64,000 bases of DNA from Apiosordaria backusii (GCA_030549205.1 JAUKTV010000019.1:326602-390601); one strand, 5' to 3'; shown: positions 11,223-22,473, counted from the stretch's first letter. Notes: generated by a model from the sequence alone, not told the origin. Numbers and translations are program-made.

Positions 11223-12128
11223 TGTGCGTGGTTACGAGGACAAAAACAATGAATTGAAAGAGAGAAAGCAAAGAAGAATCTGGGCTAGAGAATACGCGGA
11301 TGAACTCCATGAAATTAGTCCTGGAATGCGCTTGGATAGGTCTGTTCTCACTTGTTGAACGTCATGGCCTCGTCAGTCCGTCTGAGGGGTTGCGTCTGGG
11401 AATGTTTTGGTGCCAAGACCTGTCCCCTTTCCTGCTCAGCACTGCCATGCCGACTTTGACTGAACGTCTGATGACGTTTTGAAGCATGGCTGATCTTTGG
11501 CGCTAGGCAAACTCTCCACCGATGGGGGTGACGGAGGGGATCAGCCCGCGAGTCTACATGTTGAACTCAATTCAGAATATCTGCAGTGTCTTTTTCAGAC
11601 TCTTAAAGTTGAGTTACGAAACGTACTACCCCTATGAGGGTTCCTGTATTCTGCGATAATGGGGTGAGATTGAGGGGGGTAGATACTCTGCGTGGCTTGC
11701 GGTGGCTTGCCTTAGGAATCCAAGTATCTGGAACTCGAGAAAGACTCTGGAATTTCGCCCGCCATCATTCACGTTGCATTGTGGGAGCTTCGTGATAAAT
11801 GGCGGCTGCCATGATGCAGGCCAATTCGTGCAGTTGGAAGTGTTTCATTGCTGGACGAAGATGGCCGAGATTCGAGAAAAACTTCTTCGCAGAGACACCT
11901 GCCAAATTCTTATCGCATGGGGGCTTCCGGCAGGTGCAACCTTCGTGCGCCTCAACCATTCCTCAACAAGCCCATTCAGGGAAAGCGTCGTGCGAGTACC
12001 ACAGTAGACTTAATTGAGTTTCCCTCCCAACCCCTCTCCCGGACGAGTGGGATTCTGCATTTGCTCTCTCACGCCTTTGCTTACTCACTTGCTCGTTTTA
12101 GACGGGATCACGGTCTCAGAGTCCCACG
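11223..12128. other. Intergenic region, likely promoter of the dehydrogenase and of the next gene
   Basis: Divergent arrangement: the dehydrogenase leaves to the left and the secreted-protein gene to the right. ORFs in 11702-12007 overlap each other in several frames and look like chance. Confidence 0.4.
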
Positions 12129-12841
12129 ATGCCATCCTTCAGAGTCTACTCACTTTTCGCCCTTGTTGCTGCGGTAAAGGCCTACTCGGCCGCTGTCCTT
12201 CCAGTCGTTCATGGAGACGAGGATCCTGTTGTTGTGACGGAGCTTGTCGAGGAACCCTTGTACGAAGTGGTCGAGATTATCGAGCATGCGGCGGATCCTT
12301 TTGGTCACGAGCAAAAACATGAAGTGATTGAGATTGTCGAAATCGAGAATGCCAGCCCGATTATCGAGATCGTTGACGACCAGGTCGAAGTTCTCGAGTA
12401 CTAGTAGGTATGCTGATCCTTCCTCCCCCGAAGCGCCTTATGAGGAGGCACCGTACGGAGAGTCAGTATCGGGAGACTTCTTTGGCCGTCATTATGAGCC
12501 AGTGGTTATCGAAGTCGAACAGACCGAATTAAACGAGGAGGTTCATAGCACCGGGCACACAGATTGGTGCCTTCAGACCTGCCAAACCTTCTGCGCCAAA
12601 TATGTTCATGGACTCGAATCTGATTTTGCTTTTGGAGACAGCATCAGTGCTCTTGAGGAACAGGGATGCAACTTCAAGGGCTGCGCATCTGATTGCATTA
12701 GTGCCTTTCTGTAAGTAGAACAGGAGGCTGATGCTGTCGTCGAGATCCAGGACCAGATTGCGGAGAATTTAGCAGAGGTAGTCGCGGAGCACCACGAGCT
12801 AGAGGAGAAGTTGATCATCATCGACGAGGATGGCAATGTAT
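12129..12841 (+). pseudogene. Secreted acidic Val/Glu-rich protein gene with a frameshift and a premature stop
   Basis: The ORF from 12129 starts with a hydrophobic signal peptide (SLFALVAAVKAYSA) followed by acidic Val/Ile/Glu stretches such as YEVVEIIEHA and KHEVIEIVEIE, and stops at 12404. The coding character then continues in the next frame from about 12402 (YADPSSPEAPYEEAPYGE, then a Cys-rich part CLQTCQTFCAKY and CNFKGCASDC) to a TAA at 12712-12714. Past that TAA the same frame runs on in the same acidic style (DAVVEIQDQIAENLAEVV) to 12841. One extra base near 12401 and one CAA-to-TAA change explain both breaks. I found no intron that restores frame with good signals at the first break. 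Alternatively only the 91-aa first ORF is made. A secreted or wall-associated protein of unknown function is likely. Confidence 0.55.
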
Positions 12842-14954
12842 GAGGGAAGAGGCTTTAAGGATTCCTGCATCTTTCACAACAAATTAAAATATTTGCTATG
12901 GAAGTGTTGGCTGTTTTGTCTGATACTGTTGAGGATCAGCACATGTTACGCTATCTCCATCGGCCTGTTATGGAAGTATATGTCAGTCTATCTACTTTGT
13001 CATACCGTGGGATGGGGTAAGGTATAATGAATGCACCTGTCTCCAATCTCGACGACACTAGTTCGTCTCGTCATGGTATTTCCGCCTTCATTTTTGCCAA
13101 AGAATTTAGACATTTACTTGATCTTCCATGAAAGTGTCCTGGTATCACATCGTTGGCCAAACAGAAGCTCTTCCCCATCCCCAAGCACGATAGCTGGCCT
13201 TGTGGTAGCAGTCAGCTAAGTGATGGTAAATCGTGAAGGAATAGCTAATTGTATTATCCTTGTCCGTCGTCTATGGAACCATCGCCATTGAGGGTCAGTT
13301 CTTTTGGCTTCTGACTGGCTCCCCGAAATTCCCTATGACCACGGAGGAGGTTTGGTGCATCACAAGCCGTCATGGTTAACACGCATTTGGCAAGCGCTTC
13401 TTATCGTCACACTTTTCCCCTTGACCACTTCCTGAAATGTATTCATACCAAAAGAGCGGAAGTAAACGGCGAGAACATAATTGCAGTCATTACTAGTCTC
13501 AATGGAGTCGTGGTGTTACTCAACTAAGAAATATCTTTTTCTCCTACGGCCGTCATCTCGCTGCAGTCATACGGTTGTCAATACAGGTAGTAACGGGCAG
13601 AGGGAGATGACATTGCCGCAAACAACAATTAATACTAGCAAAGTTCCTAAACAAGCATTCCAAGGGTGTTTATTGTACCCTGAATGGGTTACTCATATCG
13701 ACACTGGACCACTTTTGTTCATTCTCCAAAGGTCAATACGCCACAACGTCTTGCGTGTTAATGAAGAAGAGGTTGATCGGAAAAATCTACAAGTTAGGTA
13801 ACTTCCTGTGTATAAGATTGATCACCCAAGGTTAGAATTGTCGAGAGTTTCAGGCATAAGGTGCTGGGCAGCCAGAATAGAAGATGATCACCTTGATTGT
13901 CGTTAGAAGAAGATAGCAGTGGAGAAGGAAATGGGCAAAGCTAGCCGCTGTAAGCACACTCAGAAGGGAACTGGCATTGAAGAGCAGTATCGTAGTATTG
14001 TATTCATCAAACTTGAACTCATGTTTGTGGGATTGTGACGTATAGCCTCCTGTGAGGTGGATTGCCAGTGTTGATACTTCGCAAAGTCAACAAAAGCGCT
14101 GTTGGTCGGGTGACCCCCTATTTGAAGGCCCGTGCACCGCTACGCGGAAAAGTGGGGACATTCAAGGGCAGGAACATGATTACGTTGATGTGAATAAAGT
14201 TCAGATAGACTCAACGGTGGCCGTATGATACATATGCTGACTGACTAGAAGAGACTTTGAAATAGATTCAGCCGTAAGAGGATGAGGCGGTCTGACTGTG
14301 GTCAACGAAAACTTGTGTATATAGGTAGGTAGGTTCGGGGACCAAAGCTCTTGCCCTTTGGACAGCTGCTATTTCCAAGGCCTTCGGCTCATCCCATGAC
14401 ATCCAAATATTAGCAAAAGAATCTCCTAAAAGGATCTTTCTCCGTAGTGGTGAAGGATGGCAGGTGCATGTGGTCTCTGTGTTCAGAATCCTGAATCATG
14501 GGCCCTACCAATGATGCCCGACGTTGCGCAGATTCCATCGAGGTCCGGAAACTACCGGAGACAGATGCTCCACGAACTCTCATCATGAAGCTTGCTCCTT
14601 TCACGTCTGAGCAACCATTCCAAAGCTGCAAAAACGTTTTGTTTGTTTCCCGCCAAACCGGTTGCCCCGCCTGGTGTTGCTCCCACTCCATGATTTATTA
14701 TCAGTGCTGATTTGGCCGCGAGGATTTTCACCTTTCTCCCCACAACAACAAAGGGCGGTTGCGAAGAAATTGTTCTATTTGCTGAGATTTTCCTCACGCC
14801 TACCAGTCCTCTCAGAAAAGTCTCCTCGGTCGACTTCCACCTAGATCAGAACTTGAAGGTACGTCGGTCGTCAATACTATCGCTAGAAATCACCCAAGGC
14901 AAGTCTGACTGATTAGGATCAGCGTTTCTGGAACTTGTCGGCCAACAGTTAAAG
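12842..14954. other. Long stretch without a supportable gene
   Basis: About 2.1 kb. The ORFs at 13481-13801 and 14498-14710 have no recognisable domain and no splice-linked continuation. The last 100 bp contain a 5' UTR intron of the next gene (14859-14916). Confidence 0.4.
14859..14916 (+). other. Predicted 5' UTR intron of RRM copy A
   Basis: Donor AAG/GTACGT, branch GTCTGACTG, acceptor GATTAG, 58 nt, ending 38 bp before the ATG. A leader intron also occurs in copy B. Confidence 0.6.
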
Positions 14955-15899
14955 ATGGCCCCGTCGAGAGTCTCGCGCCTAGCCGTTGGGAATTCGATAT
15001 TCTCTGATGATCTCTCGGGCATTCAACACATGGATGGCAATCTTGTCGTGGCTGGCCCGGACCTTCAAATTGTCAAGCCGGGGAATACCAGCAACGAAGA
15101 TCAGATACGAGACACAGTCTCCACCCAGGGCTTCCCTCGCAAGTTCAAACCTATGGACGCCCTTACTCAGTCCGACAGTCTCCGCGAAGAGGACCGTGCT
15201 TTGAGAAGGCAGCTCGGATTTTCTGAGTTCTACAAAGGCGACATCCACAATACCAAGAATCAACAGGCTGAGACTGCTGACTATGAGAATGCTAGCCTTT
15301 TTTTAACGAATCTTCCTCTTTTTTACAGTGAGAGGAAGCTGATTTTGGCGCTTCTCCCCCACGGACCATTCGATCGCATCTACGCAACATCTGTCACACC
15401 CCCCGGAGTTGGACACAATGGCTCAAGCGCGAAGGTCGTCACATTCACCCGCCGCGGCGCTGAGCGCCTGTATGCGTTCATCGTCTCAGGACAGTTTATT
15501 GTCGATGGACGCCGAGTTCGATGCGTCTGGAATTCTATCAAGCAAAGAGCTCCAAATGCTGCTCAGTATTTGTCGAGGGTTATGATAATTCGGGTTCAGA
15601 AAGCGGTGCTCGACGAGAAGAGGTTGATCAAATTGCTGAACCACAACTTGGTCTATCAACTGGAACAAGACCCGAAGTTCACACCGGCTCAGGATGACAG
15701 CGACATCACACAGATCGAAGTTCGGTTTTGTTCCTTTAGGGCCCAGGCCGAGGCCTTCCGCATCCTTCTTGCGTCCGAGGTGCCCGAAGCAAAGGTCCGG
15801 TTCGGTATCGACCCCCTCGCTGATGATCCCAAACACTCTGCCAACAATCCGACCGTTGACAAGTGGGCTCAACTTGGGCGCTTTAGACGTGGGGGGTAG
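14955..15899 (+). CDS. RRM-domain protein, copy A of a tandem pair
   Basis: A single-exon frame of 314 aa starting at ATG 14955. A 58-nt intron with GTACGT, CTGAC and TTAG lies in the leader (14859-14916). The N-terminal region carries FKPMDAL and LGFSEFYKGDIHNTKNQ. A central RNA-recognition-motif-like fold begins at ASLFLTNLP (RNP2-like) and continues through SSAKVVTFTRRGAERLYAF (RNP1-like). A second alpha/beta part near residues 200-290 contains VMIIRVQKAVLDEKRLIKLL and EVRFCSFRAQAEAFRILLA. Copy B at 17324 shares the same order and motifs, so the pair arose by tandem duplication. RRM proteins bind RNA, but the RNP1 aromatic residues are not classical here, so binding is uncertain. No enzyme function is suggested. 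Confidence 0.75.
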   Translation: MAPSRVSRLAVGNSIFSDDLSGIQHMDGNLVVAGPDLQIVKPGNTSNEDQIRDTVSTQGFPRKFKPMDALTQSDSLREEDRALRRQLGFSEFYKGDIHNTKNQQAETADYENASLFLTNLPLFYSERKLILALLPHGPFDRIYATSVTPPGVGHNGSSAKVVTFTRRGAERLYAFIVSGQFIVDGRRVRCVWNSIKQRAPNAAQYLSRVMIIRVQKAVLDEKRLIKLLNHNLVYQLEQDPKFTPAQDDSDITQIEVRFCSFRAQAEAFRILLASEVPEAKVRFGIDPLADDPKHSANNPTVDKWAQLGRFRRGG

Positions 15900-17323
15900 T
15901 GGGACACATATTTGTCAACCTGATTCATCAAGCTACCGTATGTTTACGATATGATGTAGCCCACCTAGCTCGAGGTAGAGGATGCTTCCTTTCATCACTC
16001 GCCTGAATTCGCAGACAGTTGAGCACCCTTACTTTGAGTTCTTCTTATTTGCTGTTGTTTTGTTTCATGTTCTGTTGCGATGTTCTTTTCTTTGTTGTTT
16101 TCTTCCAGTTTATTGGTCTCTGCTCTGTTTCAAGCAACTTGTATCCATAATGTTTTGACTACCTAATGAGCAACCAATAAAGCGTTTGGTCATCACAATA
16201 CCTGGTAGATTTTCTAGGGTCCTAAACTCTCAAATTACATGAAATAATCTTGATAGCAACAACGAGCTAAGGGTCTACTCCTTCCATGGCGGGGTTGGGG
16301 TCTATCTCATAGAATAGGATGTCGGAGTAAGTGGAGGCAGACACACTGGGGACTTCGCCATATTCACAGTCTGGCGAGAATGAGGTAAAACTGGGCAAGG
16401 ATCAAGTCTTTCTCTCACTTCCTCAAGTATCATAGCATTGTTCAAAACGACCAAAAGGTTCAGCACCAACCTTTGAGGTGTGATACGCCAGGTAAACAGC
16501 CATCATGGACCAGAAGAGCGAGGATTGCGGTCGGGTTGCGTGGGAGATCCACCTTCCCACTTGCAAGTGACATCGACAGCATCGACGATATGGACGAGCC
16601 AGGGATCACAATTCTGCTCACTTCCATTGAATGAATTAGCTTGTCTTGCTCCTGAGCAGTGGGCAACGCCAGGTCCGCTATTAAGTGCCAGGTGACCTAC
16701 CCTCGCGGAACTTGGGAGCATGAGTATTGTGGCGAATACTGGACGGGAGACCCGCTTGATGGTTTTCAGGCTCCTGATTTTCTCATCTTGCTCTCGACAA
16801 CATCGGTGACATCAAAAAGCTAGAGATAACAATTCTATTCACTTCCGTTGCGTCCCTTATCTCCCACGGTCTTGCTCCAGAGCAGTGACCAACGCGGGGC
16901 CGCTATTCACTGTTTTTGCAAATGCTCTCACAACATCTATATATTCCTGCCCTTCATTATTTCTGGATTGTTTTCCCTTTCTCCACGCAACCACCAACCT
17001 GACCACCGCGCACACTTAAGTCCTGCTTCGACAGCCGTACTCAGCCTGGCTGTCATTGCCTTCCTGTGATCGTTCTTCGCTCAATGGTCATACGTTAAGG
17101 CCCCAAAGTCATTTCCTGAAATCGACCAACCGGATATTGCTCTGACAAACAGTCACTGTTTGGTTCGGTTTATTTGCTGGGCCAGTCAAACTCCGCCTTC
17201 TCAGGTTAGTCATGCATTCACATGATACATCTCTCAACCAACCGACTTGCTAACTTATATCATTTGAATAGATCACACTTCCAGTTCTGCTGCGTCCGCG
17301 CCCCTGAGCCTCACGGCACAACC
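15900..17323. other. Spacer between the RRM paralogs, with a diverged direct repeat
   Basis: No gene is supportable. Two related segments, 16608-16683 and 16829-16907, share ACAATTCT, CTCACTTCC/TTCACTTCC, a CTTGCTCC-AGCAGTG core and CCGCTATT in the same order. They look like an old local duplication. Leader intron 17205-17271 of copy B follows. Confidence 0.45.
17205..17271 (+). other. Predicted 5' UTR intron of RRM copy B
   Basis: Donor CAG/GTTAGT, branch TTGCTAACTT, acceptor GAATAG, 67 nt, ending 52 bp before the ATG at 17324. It matches the leader intron of copy A in position. Confidence 0.55.
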
Positions 17324-18178
17324 ATGGATTTTCCCGAGACCAGCTCCTTTGGCCAGGGCAGCAGCTCGCCCGAGCCCAAAGGGTTCAAGCCAATGGACGC
17401 TGTTCTTCATCGCGGTGCGCGTGCGAATACCAGCTCGGACGAAAAGAGGCTTGAGGAGGAACGTGAGATGCTGGGTTTCTCAAAGAATTATAAGGGGGAT
17501 ATTTACAATAAGAAAAACCAGCCGCCGATCATCCCCGAGGAGGACAATGTAAGCCTCTTCATCACGAATCTCCCTGCCGAACTGGCCGAGGACGAGTTGC
17601 TGAAGGGCTTGATTTCCCACGGGCCCTTCGGTAAAGTTTACAGCGTCTCAATGGTCCCGCCCGACCAGTCAAAGGGCCAAACTGGAGCTGCGGCGAAGCT
17701 CGTAATGTTCACCAGAGAGGCCGCCGAGAAGGTTTACGGTTTCATTGCTGGCGGTGGTCTCAAGTTCCACGAAAAGTTCAACACCCGCACTGCCATTGTC
17801 ACCTGGAACCAGGTGAAGCACGCCGCGTACGACGGTCAACCGTGGAAGTCGAGGGTCCTCACTATCACCGGCCCTAAGAATGTCATCGACATCGAGTCTA
17901 TCGAATCTGCCCTGAAAAGTAACATCGTCTATCAGACAGAGCAGTCGCGGGTCCTCTGGGAAACAATCACCACGCGAGCCATCGAGTGGCGATTCTGCTC
18001 TGTTCTCGCCCAGGCAGAGGCCGCCTCCCTCATGTTCAGACGATTGGACCTTCCAGGGGTCACGGTCAAGTACGGTCTTGATCCTCTCGATGTCCCGGTG
18101 GCTGGAAAGACGCAGGCCGCCGTCACGAAGACGCAAGACGCTTGGGAGAAGCTGGGGGCTTGGCGAAGGGGGTTGTAG
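17324..18178 (+). CDS. RRM-domain protein, copy B of a tandem pair
   Basis: The start is the ATG at 17324 in a good context (ACCATGG), giving 284 aa. An upstream in-frame extension to 17222 is rejected because it crosses the leader intron. Shared landmarks with copy A are FKPMDAV, LGFSKNYKGDIYNKKNQ, VSLFITNLP (RNP2-like), GAAAKLVMFTREAAEKVYGF (RNP1-like) and the final TKTQDAWEKLGAWRRG against VDKWAQLGRFRRGG. The two proteins are clearly homologous but diverged, so the duplication is old and escaped, or predates, RIP. Copy A has about 30 extra N-terminal residues. Role unknown; RNA binding is inferred from the fold only. Confidence 0.78.
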   Translation: MDFPETSSFGQGSSSPEPKGFKPMDAVLHRGARANTSSDEKRLEEEREMLGFSKNYKGDIYNKKNQPPIIPEEDNVSLFITNLPAELAEDELLKGLISHGPFGKVYSVSMVPPDQSKGQTGAAAKLVMFTREAAEKVYGFIAGGGLKFHEKFNTRTAIVTWNQVKHAAYDGQPWKSRVLTITGPKNVIDIESIESALKSNIVYQTEQSRVLWETITTRAIEWRFCSVLAQAEAASLMFRRLDLPGVTVKYGLDPLDVPVAGKTQAAVTKTQDAWEKLGAWRRGL

Positions 18179-18924
18179 ATGGGTGGATTAGGGCATCAGT
18201 CACAGTGAGACCTGCATCACACCCGCGACGTTCTAGATGACTAGGTAGCCACAGAATCGCATTTCTGATTACCCTGATTTACCTTGTCCTGTGAGGTACA
18301 TCTATAAAGTGTCTGGTGACCTAAGATGGCTGTGATTCCAGGGGGTGGCGTCGGCTCACAAGCCACATGTGGCTGAGATGTCTGACATCATGGGAAGGAA
18401 GTTGTGATAGAGTTCCCAAATAACCAAGTGATATTCAAGCGTGAAACGTTGAAATCTCAAATATCATTGAAGGCGCCAATGGTCGAGGGCGGAGATGGCT
18501 CGTTCCTGCAGCTTCCACTCCGGAAACCGAGAATATGCTCCCACGTGCACTCCCACGTACACTCCAGTGACCATGGCACTGGCAGTCTGGCAAGACTTTC
18601 ATGGCCGGCATGTTCCTCCATCAAGGACTTGGTAATAGTTTCGTTGTTCGCAGCAATGGCGTGTTTGCGTAATTATCTCATGCAGCATGCTCCCGGTGTA
18701 TTTGGATGGTGGGCACCGACCTTCCTCCACTCTCTCTGCCTGCGGCTTGCTGTCGGCGGTACTATCTCCCAGATCAACGTACGGTTGACCCCAGTAGATC
18801 TGGGTTCAAGCGAGTAGCCCAACAGCTTGGAGCTGGCAGGGGGCGCTTTCAACCGCATTTCCAACGGTGCCGCTTTTTCTCTGCTAGTTACGTTCCGATA
18901 AACACAACCATGACAGCGGCATAC
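18179..18924. other. Intergenic stretch without a supportable gene
   Basis: The ORF at 18404-18817 begins at a GTG, lacks any domain and has no splice partner. Nothing else is visible. Confidence 0.4.
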
Positions 18925-19804
18925 CTATCGCCAGTCAGCTTCCAATTCCAGGCTGCGACGGTATCTTGAATGAACCCACGTGGCAGACGCGACCATAATC
19001 TCGCTGTTTTTCGCCTGCGTTACGATCGACATCAAGACTGAAAACGCGACAGTCCAGACAACAGTCACCACCAGTGGAAGGAAGCCGTCCTTGACAAAAT
19101 ACAAGATGACAATGGGTGTGACGAGGAGCAGGGCAGAGATCCCCGTCGTGATTGTTCTCGTCACTTGCGCTACCAGATCCCCGGACCAAGTGGAAATCTC
19201 CCCTCCGTCATCCTCAGTTTCTACCTGTCATCGGCTGAGTCAAACAAGTCCACGACTCACGATACTACGGTACGGGATTTGGACTCACATCCGCAAACAT
19301 TGCCACAAAGCTATTGACAACATTGTGCACTACACTGCTCTCCGACTCCGCACACACAGCAACAAGATCAACCTTTTTCAGCTTCTCGATGCGCGGCGCA
19401 TCTTTCGGCTGTGGGAGGAAGTTCCAGGAATTCGGGCTTCGGCAGCGTGCCTCAGCAGACTGACAAAGGGCTCTCAGGTGCTTGTCTTTTGGGTCCGACA
19501 TAGCATACACACGGTTAAGGTTGACAAGCGACCTGTCTACCGCTCTGTAAGCCTCGAACAAGAACAGAAAGGTCTGAGTATTTTGTTCTTTACTGTATCT
19601 GTGAAGGGTCTCTTCAAGTCTGTCCCCATCGGCTTCAATCTCTCCTTTCTCAATACGCGCTAACCGTCGTTGCAAGCAGAGAATGTTTTTCATGTTGAGA
19701 TATCGGAACCTCCGAAAGATTGCCCAGTCATCCGCCTTCGACATGAATATGGCGAGATCATGAAGGTCTAGTTCGTCGATAGGGTTGTCCCTTGGCGAGG
19801 ACAT
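18925..19804 (-). CDS. DUF6594 membrane protein
   Basis: Exon 1 is 19804-19289 and exon 2 is 19224-18925, joined by a 64-nt intron (GTGAGT, TTGACTC, GACAG) in phase 0, giving 271 aa. The N-terminal region matches the fungal DUF6594 family: DLAIFMSKADDWAIFRRFRYLNMKNILCLQRRL, then an acidic-basic helical middle with Tyr/Asp repeats. Exon 2 contains two or three membrane segments (TGISALLLVTPIVILYF and LPLVVTVVWTVAFSVLMSIV) followed by ATWVHSRYRRS, the usual layout of this family. Its function is unknown; copies are numerous in Sordariomycetes and often lie near HET genes. The C-terminal 22 residues differ from the hydrophobic end usual in the family, so the end may be altered. Confidence 0.75.
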
Positions 19805-20316
19805 TGTCGCTCCTGAGCCTTGGTGCTATGGATTTGAAACACTGAGGCGGACTCGATGTCTTCGCCGCAAAGAGAAACTTTTGAACATCGAAGAAGCTCC
19901 TGGATGTAAAGTCATCTTCACGTGTTTCTTGGGGAAGGTCAGGAAATGCACAAAGTTGTCCTCAGCATTGGAGTGGTCAGCATTTACCGCACAATGAATG
20001 CTACGTGGCGTGCCAATGCATGTCGACCAATGGTACAAAAGGAGGCGTTGGACTTGGCCAAAATGAGCTGGTGCGCTGCCAACATCTCAACCCCCTCAAA
20101 ATTGAGGCCCAACACATGCAGCTTGGCGGGCGTGGACATAACCCGAAGATGGGGTGTCTTTTTGAGCGGAAAACAGCTAACAAAACGGTCTGAGAACTGC
20201 TCGGCTGCCATGCGCAACACACTCTGAACTCGTGTTTCAATCATCTCGGGAAGCGTTCTACGTCTACGCTCAAATTATTGTGACTACCTACTATCTATAT
20301 TAGGCACTTAGTGATT
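19805..20316. other. Intergenic, divergent promoter region
   Basis: Lies between the minus-strand DUF6594 gene and the plus-strand gene at 20317. Overlapping small ORFs on both strands (about 19826-20244) show no domain. Confidence 0.4.
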
Positions 20317-21716
20317 ATGGACCCTCCGCAACCCCAGGGTCTCAATACCACGGGCTCTGGCGCGGTCGACCCTCCTGGTACGAGTTCGTGACCGACATGA
20401 TGCAAATGGGTACAGTGTCTGATTTCTACTAGAACAGAGCTATGGATTCATAAGCCACTCAAACCAATACTTAAAGGGCCAGGAAGAATACATACAGACA
20501 TCTAGAATTGAGTCCAGTATATATTCAAATTCTTCTTGGACGGGCCGAAGTTCATCGTCGAATCACCAAGCTCCTGGCACGACACATATGAGTAACGCCA
20601 AGTCACGGCATTTAGACTCAGCACAAGATATCCAGCACAATGGAAGAGGAGAGAAGATCTCCAACAGCGCCGCCGCGGGGAATACAGTCCCTGAGCAAAG
20701 GCGCTCAGGCGGCCAGCGAGTTTATCCTAGTTTCCGTGACACCCATGGACCTTCGGCAAAGGAGGATGAGGAAAGTCTAAATCAGAATGTCAGGCGCTCC
20801 GTTTATAGAGTGTTACTTGTTCCAGACTGATCTTTTTGAATGGATGCAGAAAAGTTCACCGGAACTCGAGCAAGACTTTTATGCCCAGCCCTCTGCCGTG
20901 CCTTCTGATGTTTCAGACGCAACTCTGCAGGCCAACATCGCTGTCACAGGGGGACAAGCCGGGGGAAAATTCACTGTCAGTGTTACCGTGGGTCTTCCTC
21001 AAAACAGAGGTGAGAGTTCATCCAGCTCGTCATCTTACCCACCGTTCGCCAGTGCATCCACTGGAAGAAAGCGGTCTGGAGGCAATCATGAGAAGCCGCT
21101 GGTGGTGGGTGGTACGCCGCCTTATCGGCCTCCCCTTTCGTCAACAACAATTGTGGATACACATCGTGTCTCGGAGTCCAAGATCACCCAGACGTCGAGG
21201 ATGACCGAGGTGACAGCTGAAAGGAGGGTGGATAGCAACGTCGATAGGGAGATGAATACCACGACCGGAACCAGATCCACAGTTCCGACGACGCCAACAG
21301 AAATGGGAGCAGAACCTGGTCGTTCCACAACCCACATGCAGGCCGCTACAACGAGCAGACAATCTTCACGACGTCTCACGGACCATGACAAGACGGGCGT
21401 CTATGAAGGAGGTACCACACGCAAGGGTAACAATCTGTCAGTCGCAGACCCCGTGCCAAGTATGTTAGTAGCTAGTGGCTCACCAGAACCTGATCGGGAC
21501 CCCTCGGCCGGCGGCGTACAAGTTGAGTTATCTCCCGATGTGGCACAACACCGGTCAGGAAACTATTCTCGCCCACCGAGGGCATCTCTACGGCCACAAC
21601 AGATCAACCCCTTGCCTACATCAGATCCGCGGCAAAAACAGACAAACCCTCTGCCTACTTCAGATAACGTTATTGACATTGGGCCCAAAGCGAGGAAGAA
21701 AGGCGGTTGCTGTTGA
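20317..21716 (+). CDS. Disordered protein ending in a Cys-Cys lipidation motif
   Basis: Exon 1 is 20317-20377 and exon 2 starts at 20433 after a 55-nt intron (GTACGA, TCTGAT, ACTAG) that removes an in-frame stop and gives DPPEQSYGFISH. Exon 2 runs in one frame to about 20729. The rest lies in the next frame, from GAPFIECYLFQTDLFEWMQ. I bridge these with a proposed intron 20730-20793 (64 nt, weak donor GTTTCC), giving 426 aa; a one-base frameshift near 20828 would also join them. The long tail is Ser/Thr/Pro-rich and ends KARKKGGCC. A terminal CC after a polybasic stretch is the signal for geranylgeranylation or palmitoylation, so a membrane-tethered protein is likely. It also has two INPLPTSD-like repeats. 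No catalytic domain is seen. Confidence 0.55.
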
Positions 21717-22025
21717 GAAAACTTCACGGACGGCGATTTTCTGGAAGCAAGACGAGGATTTCGAGCATCTGCACGACTCAAGACCACGAAGTTGAAGAAA
21801 GGATCTCAAAGGCATCATCAAAGAAATCACACAGGCTCCCGTTTCAACCCCGAGCCTCGAGACGCCCCATAGAAGCAAAGAACATGCAGAAATACGGTCA
21901 AATTCCCAGAGTCTCAAGATTGCTACCTGTTCCATACTGTAAAAACACGATCCCATTGTTCCACGCCAAATTGCGTCATTGATACTGTCATTTCAAATCA
22001 TCAGAAGAACGCCATACGCATCCCC
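21717..22025. other. Convergent 3' spacer
   Basis: The region between two genes that converge here (20317 gene on plus, con-10 gene on minus). No feature is visible beyond likely 3' ends. Confidence 0.4.
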
Positions 22026-22473
22026 TTACTCCTCAGAGCTGCCTCCATGACTGGCAAGTCCTCCCTTCCGACCAGCCTCACGGGCACGCTCACTGCCAGG
22101 CTCGAAACTACCGGAAGAAGCTTTTCCTCCCTTGGAGGCGATCTCGCGCTGTAAGACACGAACAGAAGTCAGCGATGGGTTGACTGGAGGGGTGCAAAAT
22201 GGCAGGCACTTACCTGCTTCTCGGGGTCCATGCTGGCAAAGCCCTGGTTGCCGGTGCCGCTATTGCCAGAGGACGAGTTATCGTTGGCGGCTTCGGTGCC
22301 TCCACCGCCGTGGCTGGCCTTGCCGCCCTTGGAAGCGATCTCGCGGACTTCCTCCTTGGGACTGTGTAAAACGAGAACTTGTTAGCAACTGATGTTACGA
22401 TACGGTATACATAGATAATGAAGAGAGCTACCACGTACCGGTTGGCAAAGTTTCCGGGGTTGTTGCTGGCCAT
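22026..22473 (-). CDS. con-10: Conidiation-specific protein 10 homolog (KGG-repeat stress protein)
   Basis: Exons 22473-22439, 22361-22214 and 22148-22026 give 101 aa. Intron 1 (77 nt) has GTACGT, TTGCTAAC and ACACAG. Intron 2 (65 nt) has GTAAGT, GCTGACTT and TTACAG. The N-terminus MASNNPGNFANRPKEEV is the hallmark of Neurospora CON-10. Three KGG units follow: EIASKGGKASHGG, EIASKGGKASSGS and EAGRKGGLASHGG. These small hydrophilic proteins accumulate during conidiation and stress and resemble bacterial general stress proteins and LEA-type protectants; the molecular role is not established. Length is slightly above the Neurospora protein because of a longer Gly/Ser/Asn linker. A TATA-like stretch lies near 22605-22613. 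All frames join cleanly and I see no damage. Confidence 0.93.

Noticed and set aside
18404..18817. 137-codon plus-strand frame after RRM copy B
   Set aside because: GTG start, low protein character and no domain.
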